From Alphaproteobacteria bacterium (GTDB lineage Bacteria > Pseudomonadota > Alphaproteobacteria > Elsterales > Elsteraceae), in the NCBI GenBank assembly GCA_004292755.1, contig RDXE01000052.1, forward strand, positions 1 to 45,980: a stretch of 45,980 bases of DNA, given 5' to 3'. Under the pieces are notes generated by a model, which had not been told where the DNA came from, did no database searches, and saw only the letters and a list, made by a program, of their open reading frames with translations. A program made the translations under genes and the position numbers. Below are positions 19,046-31,104 of the stretch, piece after piece (the first letter of the stretch is position 1; every line of letters begins with the position of its first letter).

Positions 19046-19873
19046 ATGTCAGCGTTTGGTCGGTTGGTTCGAAGCTTGGGTCAGGTGGTACCGGCCTTTC
19101 GACGGCACTATCAGTTGATCGATGCGCTAATTGCAGAACGCGATGCCCTGGCACAGCAAGTCGCGTTGCAGCGGACCAGCGGCATGCCAATAGGGGATTT
19201 TCGGGTACCTTCCCCAGCACCCCTCACCCGACCTGAGCAGGGTGTGGTGGATGCCTTTCACCATCTCTACTATTCCAGTTGGCAACAGGGGCAGCCCACC
19301 ATTGATGTCTCCTGGTTCGGGTGGCGCACTCTTAAATGCCCGCTGGACTTGTGGATTTATCAAGAGCTGATCGTAGCAGATCGCCCAGACGTGATCATTG
19401 AGTGTGGAACCCGCTATGGTGGCAGTGCTGCCTATCTAGCCTCCCTATTTGATCTCCTGGGCGAGGGCAGGGTGATCTCGATCGATATCGATACCGATCC
19501 CGCCCTGAACCGGCCCCAGCATCCACGCGTCACTTATGTTGCGGGCTCCTCCATCGCGCCGGAGGTTGTGGAGCCGATCAAAGCCGAGGTCGCCGGAAAG
19601 CGGGTGATGGTGATCCTCGATTCCGACCACAGTGAAGCCCATGTGTTGGCGGAGTTGCGGGTGTGGAACAGCGTCGTCCCCATCGGCGGATGGCTGATTG
19701 TCGAAGATACCAACGTGAATGGTCACCCCACCCATCCCGGCCACGGTCCGGGGCCGATGGAGGCAGTTGAGCGGTTCTTGAGCGAGCAACCAGCCTTCGT
19801 CGCTGATCCTGCCTGCGAGCGGTTCCGCATGACCCTGAACCCGCGCGGCTATCTGCGCCGCATCGCGGCTTAG
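19046..19873 (+). CDS. CmcI/RhmA-like methyltransferase (cephalosporin hydroxylase family)
   Basis: 275 residues. An N-terminal basic and helical stretch (residues 1-50, ending in a short coiled coil) precedes a class I SAM-like fold typical of the 'cephalosporin hydroxylase' family (PF04989). Markers are WFGWRTLKCPLDLWIYQELI, the nucleotide-fold motif DVIIECGTRYGGSAAYLA, VISIDID, VILDSDHSEAHVLAEL and 'GGWLIVEDTNVNGHP'. In Streptomyces, CmcI takes part in cephamycin modification; related enzymes methylate sugars such as rhamnose, and most family members sit in polysaccharide gene sets. No such genes are adjacent here, so the substrate is unknown. The ATG at 19046 follows GAAGAG. It sits alone between dnaE and glyQ and is followed by a hairpin. 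Confidence 0.82.
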   Translation: MSAFGRLVRSLGQVVPAFRRHYQLIDALIAERDALAQQVALQRTSGMPIGDFRVPSPAPLTRPEQGVVDAFHHLYYSSWQQGQPTIDVSWFGWRTLKCPLDLWIYQELIVADRPDVIIECGTRYGGSAAYLASLFDLLGEGRVISIDIDTDPALNRPQHPRVTYVAGSSIAPEVVEPIKAEVAGKRVMVILDSDHSEAHVLAELRVWNSVVPIGGWLIVEDTNVNGHPTHPGHGPGPMEAVERFLSEQPAFVADPACERFRMTLNPRGYLRRIAA

Positions 19874-19899
19874 GCATGCCGGTGCTGCAGAACGGACCC

Positions 19900-19915
19900 C
19901 GCGGCTTTTGCCGCG
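19900..19915. terminator. Hairpin after the CmcI-like gene
   Basis: CGCGGC and GCCGCG form a six-base-pair stem closed by TTTT, about 25 bases after the stop codon and before glyQ. The T bases are in the loop rather than downstream, so termination is tentative. Confidence 0.4.
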
Positions 19916-20003
19916 CTTGACCCTTCGCGGACCTGACATATAGGGTCCCCGCCCACGTCTTTTGACCGCATCGGCACTCTCCCCAGCCATCGGCGGACTC
20001 TCT

Positions 20004-20885
20004 ATGGCCAAAGTACCCGCGTTTCAGGACCTGATTTTGCGCCTGCAACTGTTCTGGGCAGAGCAGGGCTGCGTGATCCTGCAACCTCATGATGTGGAGG
20101 TGGGGGCCGGCACCTTTCATCCCGCCACCACGCTTCGCGCTCTGGGGCCGAAGCCGTGGAATGCCGCTTATGTTCAGCCATCGCGTCGGCCAACCGACGG
20201 CCGGTATGGCGAAAACCCCAACCGTCTGCAGCACTATTACCAGTTCCAGGTGATCCTGAAGCCATCGCCCGCCGATCCGCAGGCGCTTTACCTCGAAAGC
20301 TTGAAGCGGCTGGGCATTGATCCGTTGGCCCATGATATCCGCTTCGTCGAGGATGACTGGGAAAGCCCAACCCTGGGCGCCTGGGGCCTGGGGTGGGAGG
20401 TTTGGTGCGATGGGATGGAGGTGACTCAATTCACCTATTTCCAGCAAGTTGGCGGCATCGAATGCGATCCGGTATCGGCTGAGATCACCTACGGTCTGGA
20501 ACGGCTTGCCATGTATATCCAGGGCAAGGAAAACCTGTTCGACCTGGAGTTCAATGGCGTTGAGGGGCCGGGCCGGATCACCTATCGCGACGTGTTTCAT
20601 GAGAATGAACGGCAGTTCTCTGCCTTTAATTTTGAACACGCGGACACCGAGTTGTTGTTCCGGCACTTCCAGGATGCGGAAAAGGAATGCTCCGCCCTGT
20701 TGGCCCATGATCTGCCGTTGCCCGCCTATGACCAGTGCATCAAAGCCTCCCACACCTTCAATCTGTTGGACGCACGCGGCATGATTTCAGTGACCGAGCG
20801 GGCCGCCTACATTGCACGGGTGCGGGCGCTAGCGAAGGCGTGTTGCGAACGCTGGCTGGCGGTTAGCACCGCGCGGGGTGTTTAG
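20004..20885 (+). CDS. glyQ: Glycyl-tRNA synthetase alpha subunit
   Basis: 293 residues, standard for the alpha chain of the bacterial (alpha beta)2 class II enzyme that charges tRNA-Gly. The sequence is strongly conserved: [17 protein letters not shown], the long [16 protein letters not shown] segment, [27 protein letters not shown], and the later '[22 protein letters not shown]'. I prefer the ATG at 20004 (MAKVPAFQD) because similarity starts there; the in-frame ATG at 19962 would add 14 unrelated residues. The glyS start lies two bases after the stop, so both subunits come from one message in equal amounts. Confidence 0.98.
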   Translation: MAKVPAFQDLILRLQLFWAEQGCVILQPHDVEVGAGTFHPATTLRALGPKPWNAAYVQPSRRPTDGRYGENPNRLQHYYQFQVILKPSPADPQALYLESLKRLGIDPLAHDIRFVEDDWESPTLGAWGLGWEVWCDGMEVTQFTYFQQVGGIECDPVSAEITYGLERLAMYIQGKENLFDLEFNGVEGPGRITYRDVFHENERQFSAFNFEHADTELLFRHFQDAEKECSALLAHDLPLPAYDQCIKASHTFNLLDARGMISVTERAAYIARVRALAKACCERWLAVSTARGV

Positions 20886-20887
20886 TC

Positions 20888-22990
20888 ATGCCGCAGCTGC
20901 TGATCGAACTGTTTTCGGAGGAGATTCCGGCGCGCATGCAGGCGCGGGCGGGACAAGCCTTGCAAACGCTGGTGTGTGATCGGCTCGCGGGTGCGGGCTT
21001 GAGCGGCAGCGCGGTGCGGGTGTTTGCCGGTCTCCGGCGCCTGACCCTCGTGGTGGAGGAGGTGCCGGAGCGCGCGCCGGACCGGACAGAAGAGCGTAAG
21101 GGCCCGCGGATTGACGCGCCCGCTGCTGCGATCGAGGGGTTCCTGAAAGCCTCCGGCCTTGCCTCTGTTGATGCTGCTGAACGGCGGGATACTGGCAAAG
21201 GTGTGGTACTGTTCGCCGTTACCCACATCCCAGGCCGCCCGGCCGTGGAAGTGCTGCCAGCGCTGATCGCCGAGGCAATCCTGGCGCTGGGCTGGCCGAA
21301 GTCGATGCGCTGGGCGCACGGCACGATGAGCTGGGTACGTCCCCTTCGGAGCATCATTGCGCTGTTTGACGGCGCACCGCTGCCCGGCGGGATCAGCTTT
21401 GGTGACAGCCGCTCTGGTGCCGCCGCTGGCTATACCCCGGTGGTGGCGGGGGCAGGGCTTGCCTATGGGGCGGTAACCTATGGACATCGCTTCCTCGCCC
21501 CCGCAGCAATCGAAGTGACAAGCTTCGCCGACTATGCCGAGCGTCTGGCCGCCGCCAAGGTGGTGCTAGACCCGGTGGAGCGCAGGGCACGCATTGAGGC
21601 TGGAGCGGCAGCCTTGGCGGCGTCGGCTGGCCTTACCGTGGTGCCTGACCCGGCCTTGCTGGACGAGGTGACCGGACTGGTCGAATGGCCGGTGCCACTG
21701 ATCGGGCGGATTGACGATGCTTTCATGGACCTGCCGCCCGAGGTGATGACCACCTCCATGCGCAGCCATCAGAAGTATTTCGCCTGCCGCACGGCTGAAG
21801 GCGCGCTGGCCAATCGGTTCATCGTGGTCTCCAACATGGAAACCGCCGATGGCGGTGCCGCCATCGTGGCAGGCAACGAGCGGGTGCTGCGAGCGCGCCT
21901 GTCCGACGCGCGATTCTTCTGGGACCAGGACCGTCGGCAGCCGCTGGAGGAGTTTGGTCGCCAGTTGGCGGATCGGGTGTTCCACGCCAAGCTTGGATCG
22001 GTGGCTGAGCGAGTTGGGCGCATCACGGATCTGGCCCGCAGTCTTGCTCCGGTGGTGGGGGCTGATCCCGACTTGGTTGTCCGCGCCGCGCGCCTGGCCA
22101 AGTGCGACCTTGCCGCTGGCATGGTTGGCGAATTCCCTGAACTGCAAGGCGTGATGGGACGGTACTACGCGCTTCAGCAGGCTGAGCGGCCTGAGGTGGC
22201 GCACGCCATCGCCGATCACTACGCACCAGCGGGCCCGAACGACCGCTGCCCAACCGCGCCGGTGTCCGTCGCCCTCGCGCTCGCCGACAAGCTGGACCAT
22301 TTGGTCAACTTGATGGCCGCGGGTGAGCGCGCAACAGGCTCGGGTGATCCATTCGGGTTGCGGCGTGCGGCCCTCGGCATCCTGCGCTTGATCCGCGAGA
22401 ATGGTTTGCGACTGGACTTGCGCGACTGGCTGCAGCGGGTCCCGGCGGTTCATCCCGCCCCCTTGGAAGCCATCCGTTTGTTTGTCGTTGAGCGGTTGAC
22501 CGTGGTGCTGCGCGATGCCGGGCACAGTGCTGGCCGCATCGCAGCGGTGCTCACCGCCGATGGTGCCCTCGATCCTGTGCAAGTGGAGGCTCGTCTGACC
22601 GCCCTGGCTGGGTTCCTTGGCAGCGATGACGGCACCAATCTGCTGGCAGCCTACAAACGAGCCACCAACATCCTGCGCATAGAAGAAAAGCGCGACGGCA
22701 AGAGCCTGGACCGTCCCGTCGATCCGGGCCTGCTGGTCGATGAGGCGGAGCAAGCCCTGCATCACGCGCTGGAGGCTATGCGTGCCGAGGCCGCAACGGC
22801 CATGGCGGCTGAGGACTTCAGCGCTGCCATGGCCGCGTTCGGTCAGGTGCGCGCACCGCTGGATCGGTTTTTCGACCGCGTCACTGTCAATGCAGACGAC
22901 GCACATCTGCGGCTCAACCGCCTCGCTCTCCTGGCTTTGATCCGTGCCACCTTCGACCGCGTCGCCCAGTTCGGCGCGATCGACGGCTGA
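20888..22990 (+). CDS. glyS: Glycyl-tRNA synthetase beta subunit
   Basis: 700 residues, the normal size for GlyS. It opens with the signature LLIELFSEEIPARMQ and contains 'GLRRLTLVVEEVPERAPD', 'TSMRSHQKYFACR', an HD-like region near 'VVRAARLAKCDLAAGMVGEFPELQGVMGRYYA', and a C-terminal anticodon-binding helical domain. The beta chain contributes tRNA recognition and is required for activity with GlyQ, which is directly upstream. ppdK begins 21 bases after the stop, with a TGGAGGTCC ribosome site in the gap, so glyQ-glyS-ppdK is likely one operon, an arrangement I recognise from related alphaproteobacteria. Confidence 0.98.
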   Translation: MPQLLIELFSEEIPARMQARAGQALQTLVCDRLAGAGLSGSAVRVFAGLRRLTLVVEEVPERAPDRTEERKGPRIDAPAAAIEGFLKASGLASVDAAERRDTGKGVVLFAVTHIPGRPAVEVLPALIAEAILALGWPKSMRWAHGTMSWVRPLRSIIALFDGAPLPGGISFGDSRSGAAAGYTPVVAGAGLAYGAVTYGHRFLAPAAIEVTSFADYAERLAAAKVVLDPVERRARIEAGAAALAASAGLTVVPDPALLDEVTGLVEWPVPLIGRIDDAFMDLPPEVMTTSMRSHQKYFACRTAEGALANRFIVVSNMETADGGAAIVAGNERVLRARLSDARFFWDQDRRQPLEEFGRQLADRVFHAKLGSVAERVGRITDLARSLAPVVGADPDLVVRAARLAKCDLAAGMVGEFPELQGVMGRYYALQQAERPEVAHAIADHYAPAGPNDRCPTAPVSVALALADKLDHLVNLMAAGERATGSGDPFGLRRAALGILRLIRENGLRLDLRDWLQRVPAVHPAPLEAIRLFVVERLTVVLRDAGHSAGRIAAVLTADGALDPVQVEARLTALAGFLGSDDGTNLLAAYKRATNILRIEEKRDGKSLDRPVDPGLLVDEAEQALHHALEAMRAEAATAMAAEDFSAAMAAFGQVRAPLDRFFDRVTVNADDAHLRLNRLALLALIRATFDRVAQFGAIDG

Positions 22991-23010
22991 ATTCCCTGGA
23001 GGTCCGCGTC

Positions 23011-25725
<2,715 letters not shown>

Positions 25726-25738
25726 GCTTGCTTTCCGG

Positions 25739-25785
25739 GGGGGGAGCCTGTATCACCCCCCGACGTTTCGCGGGGCGCTGCCCCG
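25739..25785 (+). terminator. GC hairpins after ppdK
   Basis: A run of G ending at 25744 can pair with six C at 25756-25761, and directly after it CGGGG (25771-25775) pairs with CCCCG (25781-25785). Both lie just downstream of the ppdK stop and before the tRNA-Thr. There is no T-tract, so this is a tentative terminator. Confidence 0.4.
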
Positions 25786-25835
25786 GTGGGTAAGACCAGG
25801 GCCTCGCCCCGCTCCCCCGCCAAGCCCCCGCCGAT

Positions 25836-25911
<76 letters not shown>

Positions 25912-26053
25912 GTTTCCCGGATGGTTGGGTGACCCGCTGCGTAATGCGCGCGCCACCGCCATCTGGGCACGATTCGCCGGTGTATTCCCATCGCGAGTAC
26001 GTCCCTGTCCAGCTCCCGCTCCTCAGGACTGGTTGATACCGCGCGCCAATGTC

Positions 26054-26785
26054 CTACACAGTCTCCCGGATGGCGCGCTGGATCGGCGCCATGGCTCGGT
26101 CGTGGTCGAAGGCCAGCTGTTTGCCGATGGTTGTCGTCGGCTCGGAGCCGGGCTGCGGGCCCGTGGTGTCCAGGGCGAGGTCACGCACAGAGGCGTTTGC
26201 CTGCTTCAGCTGATCGTTGAACCGGGCGAGCTTATCGACCGTGTCGGCCAGCCGCAGGGTTTCGGCAAACTGCTCGCTATCGTCGCCCAGGATCGCGACC
26301 ACCTCAATGCCAGTCCCAGCCACGCTGCCCAAAAACTCCATCGGGGTGAAGTCGGCCCAGCCAGCGTCAATCACCCGCGCGATGCGCATGTATTCCGCCT
26401 CGCTGATCGGTCGATCGGACCGATAGACGAAACCTGGCAGGATGCCGCTGGTGTCACCCACGGCCCAGAGTTCGGGTGTCAGCTGTGTCTGAATCGGCGA
26501 GACGACATCGGCGACTGTCTTGCTCACACGGGTTATCTCGATCCGTGTTTCGGTCACCTGGGCTGACAGGGCCACCTGCTGGCCCGCAAGGCGCGCGCGC
26601 GCCTCCAGCGAGAGGGAGACTGTGTCGACGGAGATCCGTGTCGTTCCAGCCCCTTGCAGGATGGCAGCAGTGGCGGCGCGGGTTTTGCGCCCGGCGCGGT
26701 AAGCGTCGCGGATGTCGGCACGTGCGTCTTCCACCTGCGAGCGGGTGGTCTTCGGCGGCGTGAACAGCTTGGCTGATGTCGTCAT
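26054..26785 (-). CDS. Unrecognised 243-residue soluble protein
   Basis: I do not recognise a family. The product is 243 residues, without a signal peptide or membrane segment. Residues 14-40 are basic and helical, the next 65 residues are rich in Thr, Val and Ala (several T-x-V/I alternations), and a Trp/Phe-containing middle part (about 125-165: LPGFVYRSD, GWADFTPMEFLG) precedes an acidic helical C-terminal third. It is a real gene by three signs: an AAGGAG ribosome site at good spacing, a sigma70-like promoter just upstream, and a hairpin separating it from xth. No neighbour hints at its role. It could be a lineage-restricted cytosolic structural or regulatory protein; that is a guess. Confidence 0.7.
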   Translation of the reverse strand: MTTSAKLFTPPKTTRSQVEDARADIRDAYRAGRKTRAATAAILQGAGTTRISVDTVSLSLEARARLAGQQVALSAQVTETRIEITRVSKTVADVVSPIQTQLTPELWAVGDTSGILPGFVYRSDRPISEAEYMRIARVIDAGWADFTPMEFLGSVAGTGIEVVAILGDDSEQFAETLRLADTVDKLARFNDQLKQANASVRDLALDTTGPQPGSEPTTTIGKQLAFDHDRAMAPIQRAIRETV

Positions 26786-26849
26786 TGGTCAGGTCTCCTT
26801 TGGGTTGCATACCCCGAAAGAGTGCATATCGCATTCTGCGACCAGACCA

Positions 26850-26878
26850 TTGATAGCAACCACGTGATATCCTGACAA
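26850..26878 (-). promoter_or_regulatory. Sigma70-type promoter for the 243-residue gene
   Basis: On the minus strand TTGTCA (26878-26873) and TATCAA (26855-26850) are separated by 17 bases, predicting a start near 26842 and a leader of about 57 bases. The -35 touches the hairpin that follows xth. Confidence 0.55.
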
Positions 26879-26895
26879 GAGCCCAGGCGGGCTCT
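26878..26895 (-). terminator. Hairpin terminator after xth
   Basis: AGAGCCC (26878-26884) and GGGCTCT (26889-26895) make a perfect seven-base-pair stem with a four-base loop, ten bases beyond the xth stop. On the minus strand it is followed only by TGTCA, so it is a compact GC hairpin without a T-tract. Confidence 0.5.
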
Positions 26896-26904
26896 GCGCC
26901 CCGC

Positions 26905-27675
26905 TCACTGGGTGAGGCGGCACCACACTGGAGTATGGTCGCTTGGCTCTTCCCCGCCGCGCGGGCCGCGGTCGATGCCCGAGGCTGCCAGCCGATCCGC
27001 GAGGGTAGGGGCGAGCAGCAGATGATCGATGCGTAGCCCGTGATCCTTCTGCCAAGCGCCCTTCTGGTAATCCCAAAAGCTGTAGCGATGGGGTTCCGGG
27101 TTCAGCACCCGATAAGCATCGGTGAGGCCAAGATAGATCAGTTCGCGGTACAGCCGCCGGGTGTCTGGCCGCACCAGCGCATCCTCCTGCCACCCCGCGG
27201 GGTCGTAGACGTCATCGTCGGTTGGGCAGACGTTGTAGTCCCCCGCCAGCACGAATGGCACCTCGGCCGCCAGCAGGGTGCGGGTATGATCGATCAGCCG
27301 CCGCATCCAGCCAAGCTTGTAGGTGTACTTATCGCCCGGTGCCGGGTTGCCGTTCGGCAGGTAGAGAGAGACAAAGCGAATGCCGCCAGTCTCCACCTCC
27401 ACATACCGGGCCTGGGTGTCCTCAGGATCGCCGGGTAGCGCCTCGCTCAGCACCTGAATCGGGTGGCGGCTGACCACCGCCACGCCGTTGTAGGACTTCT
27501 GGCCAACCACCGCGAGATGCCAGCCAGCCGCCTCCAACTCGGCACGCGGCATGGCGGCGGTCTCGCATTTCAGTTCCTGCAGCGCCACAACGTCCGGCGT
27601 GGCGGCGTCCAGCCACGCCAGCAGGTGCGGCAGGCGCTTGCGGACGGAGTTGACGTTCCAGGTGGCGAGTTTCAC
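26905..27675 (-). CDS. xth: Exodeoxyribonuclease III
   Basis: 256 residues of the exonuclease III / AP endonuclease family (EEP fold). It begins MKLATWNVNSVRKRL, carries the metal ligand Glu in VVALQELKCE, and has 'YLPNGNPAPGDKYTYKLGWM', the catalytic 'VLAGDYNVCPTDDDVY', 'TDAYR' and the final 'GLRIDHLLL' and 'EEPSDHTPVWC' with the active His. It nicks DNA at abasic sites and degrades 3' ends during base-excision repair. The gene lies six bases downstream of erpA, so they are co-transcribed; erpA-xth next to a divergent dgt is a common alphaproteobacterial arrangement. Confidence 0.96.
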   Translation of the reverse strand: MKLATWNVNSVRKRLPHLLAWLDAATPDVVALQELKCETAAMPRAELEAAGWHLAVVGQKSYNGVAVVSRHPIQVLSEALPGDPEDTQARYVEVETGGIRFVSLYLPNGNPAPGDKYTYKLGWMRRLIDHTRTLLAAEVPFVLAGDYNVCPTDDDVYDPAGWQEDALVRPDTRRLYRELIYLGLTDAYRVLNPEPHRYSFWDYQKGAWQKDHGLRIDHLLLAPTLADRLAASGIDRGPRGGEEPSDHTPVWCRLTQ

Positions 27676-27681
27676 CGGCCG

Positions 27682-28035
27682 CTAGACCGAGAAGCTGTTG
27701 CCGCAGCCGCAGCCGGACTTGGCATTTGGGTTGCGGATCTGGAAGGCGGAGCCAACCAAGTCTTCAACATAGTCAATCTCAGAGCCAGCCAGCAGTTCCA
27801 ACGAGGTCTCGTCGATCACCACCTTGGCGCCATCGCGTTCGAACACGCGATCATCGTCATTGGCGGTGTCGTCAATCGAGAAGCCGTATTGAAACCCGGA
27901 ACAGCCGCCGCCAGAGACAGCAATGCGCATCATTGCGCCGGGTTGATTCTCATGCTCCATGATAAACGCAATGCGTCGGGCGGCGTTGGCCGTGACGCCA
28001 AAGGCCGAGGCGGCCAGGGTTTCAGTCATTGACAT
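27682..28035 (-). CDS. erpA: Iron-sulfur cluster insertion protein ErpA (A-type carrier)
   Basis: 117 residues of the HesB/IscA/ErpA family. The three cluster-binding cysteines are present: C45 in GGGCSGFQY, and C109 and C111 in SGCGCG near the C-terminus. The E/D-rich ID(E)TSLELL segment is also typical. A-type carriers receive 4Fe-4S clusters and hand them to apo-enzymes in the cytosol. The stand-alone location, away from isc or suf genes and next to xth and dgt, favours ErpA over IscA/SufA. A GGGAGAGA ribosome site precedes the first ATG; a second ATG two codons later is also possible. Confidence 0.92.
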   Translation of the reverse strand: MSMTETLAASAFGVTANAARRIAFIMEHENQPGAMMRIAVSGGGCSGFQYGFSIDDTANDDDRVFERDGAKVVIDETSLELLAGSEIDYVEDLVGSAFQIRNPNAKSGCGCGNSFSV

Positions 28036-28073
28036 CGAGGTCTCTCCCGCAACGGGATCAAGGGTCTAGACGG

Positions 28074-28102
28074 AAGGTAAGCACGCCCGGTGCGCGCGTC
28101 AA
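28074..28102 (-). promoter_or_regulatory. Candidate promoter for erpA-xth
   Basis: TTGACG (28102-28097) and TACCTT (28079-28074) on the minus strand are separated by 17 bases. The -10 match is weak; position supports it. Confidence 0.4.
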
Positions 28103-28150
28103 ACCCGCCGCCATTGTCGCAGCCTGCGCCACAGCCTAGCGTGGCGTGCA

Positions 28151-29338
28151 ATGCCCGACGCGATTGAGCCCTTGCTGCACTCTGTTTCCACCGCCACAGG
28201 CAAGGCCGCCTATGCGGTCATGGTCAGTCGTGGCCGCAGAGTGGATGAGCCGGACCACCCGGAGCGGTCACCCTTCCAGCGGGATCGCGACCGCGTGATC
28301 CATTCCACGGCGTTTCGGCGCTTGCAGCACAAGACCCAGGTGTTCGTCTCCCATACCGGTGACCATTATCGCACCCGGTTGACCCATTCGATCGAAGTGG
28401 CTCAGATCGCCCGCACCCTCGCCCGCGCCTTGGGCCTGGATGAGGATCTGGCTGAGGCATTGGCGCTGGCCCACGATCTCGGCCACACCTGTTTCGGTCA
28501 TGCGGGCGAAGAAGCCCTTGCCAGCTGCATGCGCCCCTATGGCGGCTTTGACCACAATGACCAGACCGTGCGGGTGCTGACCCTGCTGGAGCGGCGCTAC
28601 GCAGCCTTTGATGGCCTGAACCTGACGTGGGACACGCTGGAAGGTGTGGTCAAACACAATGGCCCGCTGAAGCGCCCGACACCCAGCATTGCTGCCTTGG
28701 ATCAAGCGTGGCCGCTGGACCTGCACCAGCAGCCGTCGCTGGAAGCGCAGGTTGCGGCCCTTGCCGATGACATCGCCTACAACACCCATGACATTGATGA
28801 CGGCCTGCGCGCCGGGCTATTCACGGTGGATGATCTGTTGGACCTACCCTTGGTCGGCCCCGTGTTCGCCGCTGTGCGACACTTGCACCCGGCGCTGGAG
28901 TGGAGCCGCCTGCGCCATGAAGCGATCCGCCGCCTCGTCAATGCCATGGTTGGCGATCTGCTGGCCGAGACACGCAAGCGCTTGGCTCAGGTGCGGCCAG
29001 ACCATGTGCAAGCAGTGCGCGCCTGTCCAACGCCGCTGGCAGCGTTCTCAGCGGAAATGGTGGTCCATGACCGTGCGCTGAAAACCTTCCTGTACGAGCG
29101 CTTCTGGCGTCATCCCAGTGTGACAGCAGTCACAGACCACGCAAAACAAGTGGTCGTGGCGCTGTTCGAGCGGTATCACGGGGACCCCGCAGCCTTGCCG
29201 GAGCGGTGGCGTGCGCTCGCACTGGGCGAGCCACCCGTGGTTCGGGCCCGGATGGTCGCCGACTACATCGCTGGCATGACCGACCGGTTTGCCTACCAGG
29301 ACCACGCCCGGCTGTTTACGGACACTCCGACACCATGA
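28151..29338 (+). CDS. dgt: dGTPase-like HD hydrolase
   Basis: 395 residues, the usual size of the short deoxyguanosinetriphosphate triphosphohydrolase-like family. HD-fold metal ligands are visible: H79 in [13 protein letters not shown], the HD pair at 108-109 in [14 protein letters not shown], and a late Asp in [17 protein letters not shown]. The N-terminal [26 protein letters not shown] stretch is diagnostic. Such enzymes cleave dNTPs to the deoxynucleoside and triphosphate and help balance dNTP pools; the exact substrate preference of this branch is not certain. The stop overlaps the argS start (ATGA), so the two are translationally coupled. It is divergent from erpA across 115 bases. Confidence 0.94.
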   Translation: MPDAIEPLLHSVSTATGKAAYAVMVSRGRRVDEPDHPERSPFQRDRDRVIHSTAFRRLQHKTQVFVSHTGDHYRTRLTHSIEVAQIARTLARALGLDEDLAEALALAHDLGHTCFGHAGEEALASCMRPYGGFDHNDQTVRVLTLLERRYAAFDGLNLTWDTLEGVVKHNGPLKRPTPSIAALDQAWPLDLHQQPSLEAQVAALADDIAYNTHDIDDGLRAGLFTVDDLLDLPLVGPVFAAVRHLHPALEWSRLRHEAIRRLVNAMVGDLLAETRKRLAQVRPDHVQAVRACPTPLAAFSAEMVVHDRALKTFLYERFWRHPSVTAVTDHAKQVVVALFERYHGDPAALPERWRALALGEPPVVRARMVADYIAGMTDRFAYQDHARLFTDTPTP

Positions 29339-31104
29339 CCTCTCCCAATCTTTTCAAGGCGTTCCAAGGCGTTGTTAAATCAATTGTTGAGGAATTGGCG
29401 GCCCAATCCCTGCTGCCGTCCGGCCTCGATCTCACCCGGGTCGTGGTGGAGCCCCCGCGCGACGCCAGCCATGGTGATCTGGCGACCAACGCGGCCATGG
29501 TGCTGGGCAAGCCAGCAGGCAAGCCGCCTCGGGTGGTGGCGGAGTTGATCGCCGAGCGTCTGTCGGCACGCAGCGATTTGGGGGTGGTTGACGTCCGCAT
29601 TGACGGGCCGGGCTTCATCAACATCCGCCTGGAGCCTGCTGCGTGGCACGCAAGCCTCGCCGATGTGCTGCGAGCCGGGGAGCGGTTTGGCGACAGCGAC
29701 AGTGGCGGCGGGCGGCGCGTCAATGTTGAGTACGTCTCGGCCAATCCGACGGGCCCCCTGCATGTTGGTCATGGCCGCGGGACCGTTGTGGGCGATGTGC
29801 TGGCCAGTCTGCTGGCCAAGGCAGGCTGGTCCGTCACCAAGGAATATTACATCAACGATGCTGGCGCTCAGGTGGATGTGCTGGGTCGGGCCGTCTACCT
29901 GCGCTACTGCCAAGCCGCTGGCCGCGAGATTGGAGAGTGGCCGGAAGGGGTTTACCCCGGCGAGTATCTGATCCCGGTCGGACAGGCTCTGCTGGCGGAA
30001 CGGGGAGAGGTGTTCCTGGATCAGCCGGAGGCGGTTTGGCTGCCCGAGGTGCGGCTGTTTGCCGTCGACAAAATGATGGACCTGATCCGTGCGGACTTGG
30101 CCGCGATGGGCGTTCGCCATGACGTCTTCAGCTCTGAGCGGCGGCTGGTTGAGGATGGTGCAGTGGAGCGGGTGCTGGCCGACCTGGAGAGCCGGGACCT
30201 GATCTACACCGGCACGCTCGAGAAGCCGAAAGGCCGTGAGGTGGAGGATTGGGAGCCGCGGCCCCAAACGTTGTTCCGTGCCACTCAATTCGGCGACGAT
30301 GTCGATCGCCCGCTGAAAAAGTCGGACGGCAGTGGCACCTACTTCGCCAACGACATTGCCTATCACTGGGACAAGCATCGCCGGGGCTTCGACCACCAGA
30401 TCGACATCTGGGGGGCGGACCATGGCGGCTATGTCAAACGGATGCGCGCCGCGGTGACCGCAGCAACGGGAGGAGCCGCCACGTTGGAGGTTCGACTGTG
30501 CCAGCTGGTCAATCTGCTGGATGGCGGTGTGCCGGTGAAGATGTCGAAGCGCGCAGGGCGATTCGTCACTTTGCGCGATGTGGTGGACGAAGTTGGCGCT
30601 GGTGTCGTGCGCTTTGTGATGCTGACCCGCAAGAACGATGCACCACTGGATTTTGATCTGCAGGCAGTGGTCGAACAATCCAAGGATAATCCCGTTTTTT
30701 ATGTCCAATATGCCTATGCACGGGCCAGTTCAGTGCTGCGTCACGCCGCTGAGGCAAGGCCAGAGTGGGACTTGTCTGAGGCAGGTTTAGCAGCCGTTCC
30801 ATTAGCTTCGTTGACGGATGAGGCAGAGCTTGGTCTCATAAAGTCCTTGGCAGGCTGGCCTAGGATCATCGAAGCAGCGGCTGACGCGCACGAACCGCAT
30901 CGGATCGCCTTCGGATTGTCTGACCTGGCTGCTGGTTTCCACGGCGTGTGGAACCGGGGACGCGATGACGCTGCCCTGCGGTTCATCGTCGAGGGGGACG
31001 ACGCGACAACACAGGCGCGGCTCGCGCTGGTGAGGGCGGTCAAGCTGGTGATCGGATCGGGTCTCACCTTGCTGGGAGTCGAACCGCTGGAGGAGATGCG
31101 CTGA
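29335..31104 (+). CDS. argS: Arginyl-tRNA synthetase
   Basis: 589 residues of the class I enzyme that charges tRNA-Arg. The N-terminal Add1 domain is followed by the catalytic core with the HIGH-type motif HVGH at residues 143-146 ([13 protein letters not shown]) and the KMSKS-type motif KMSKRAG. A C-terminal DALR anticodon-binding helix bundle follows (from about residue 465, with '[15 protein letters not shown]'). The start at 29335 ([10 protein letters not shown]) overlaps the dgt stop and is chosen over a longer in-frame start inside dgt. It leads a run of closely spaced envelope and segregation genes. Confidence 0.97.
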   Translation: MTSPNLFKAFQGVVKSIVEELAAQSLLPSGLDLTRVVVEPPRDASHGDLATNAAMVLGKPAGKPPRVVAELIAERLSARSDLGVVDVRIDGPGFINIRLEPAAWHASLADVLRAGERFGDSDSGGGRRVNVEYVSANPTGPLHVGHGRGTVVGDVLASLLAKAGWSVTKEYYINDAGAQVDVLGRAVYLRYCQAAGREIGEWPEGVYPGEYLIPVGQALLAERGEVFLDQPEAVWLPEVRLFAVDKMMDLIRADLAAMGVRHDVFSSERRLVEDGAVERVLADLESRDLIYTGTLEKPKGREVEDWEPRPQTLFRATQFGDDVDRPLKKSDGSGTYFANDIAYHWDKHRRGFDHQIDIWGADHGGYVKRMRAAVTAATGGAATLEVRLCQLVNLLDGGVPVKMSKRAGRFVTLRDVVDEVGAGVVRFVMLTRKNDAPLDFDLQAVVEQSKDNPVFYVQYAYARASSVLRHAAEARPEWDLSEAGLAAVPLASLTDEAELGLIKSLAGWPRIIEAAADAHEPHRIAFGLSDLAAGFHGVWNRGRDDAALRFIVEGDDATTQARLALVRAVKLVIGSGLTLLGVEPLEEMR

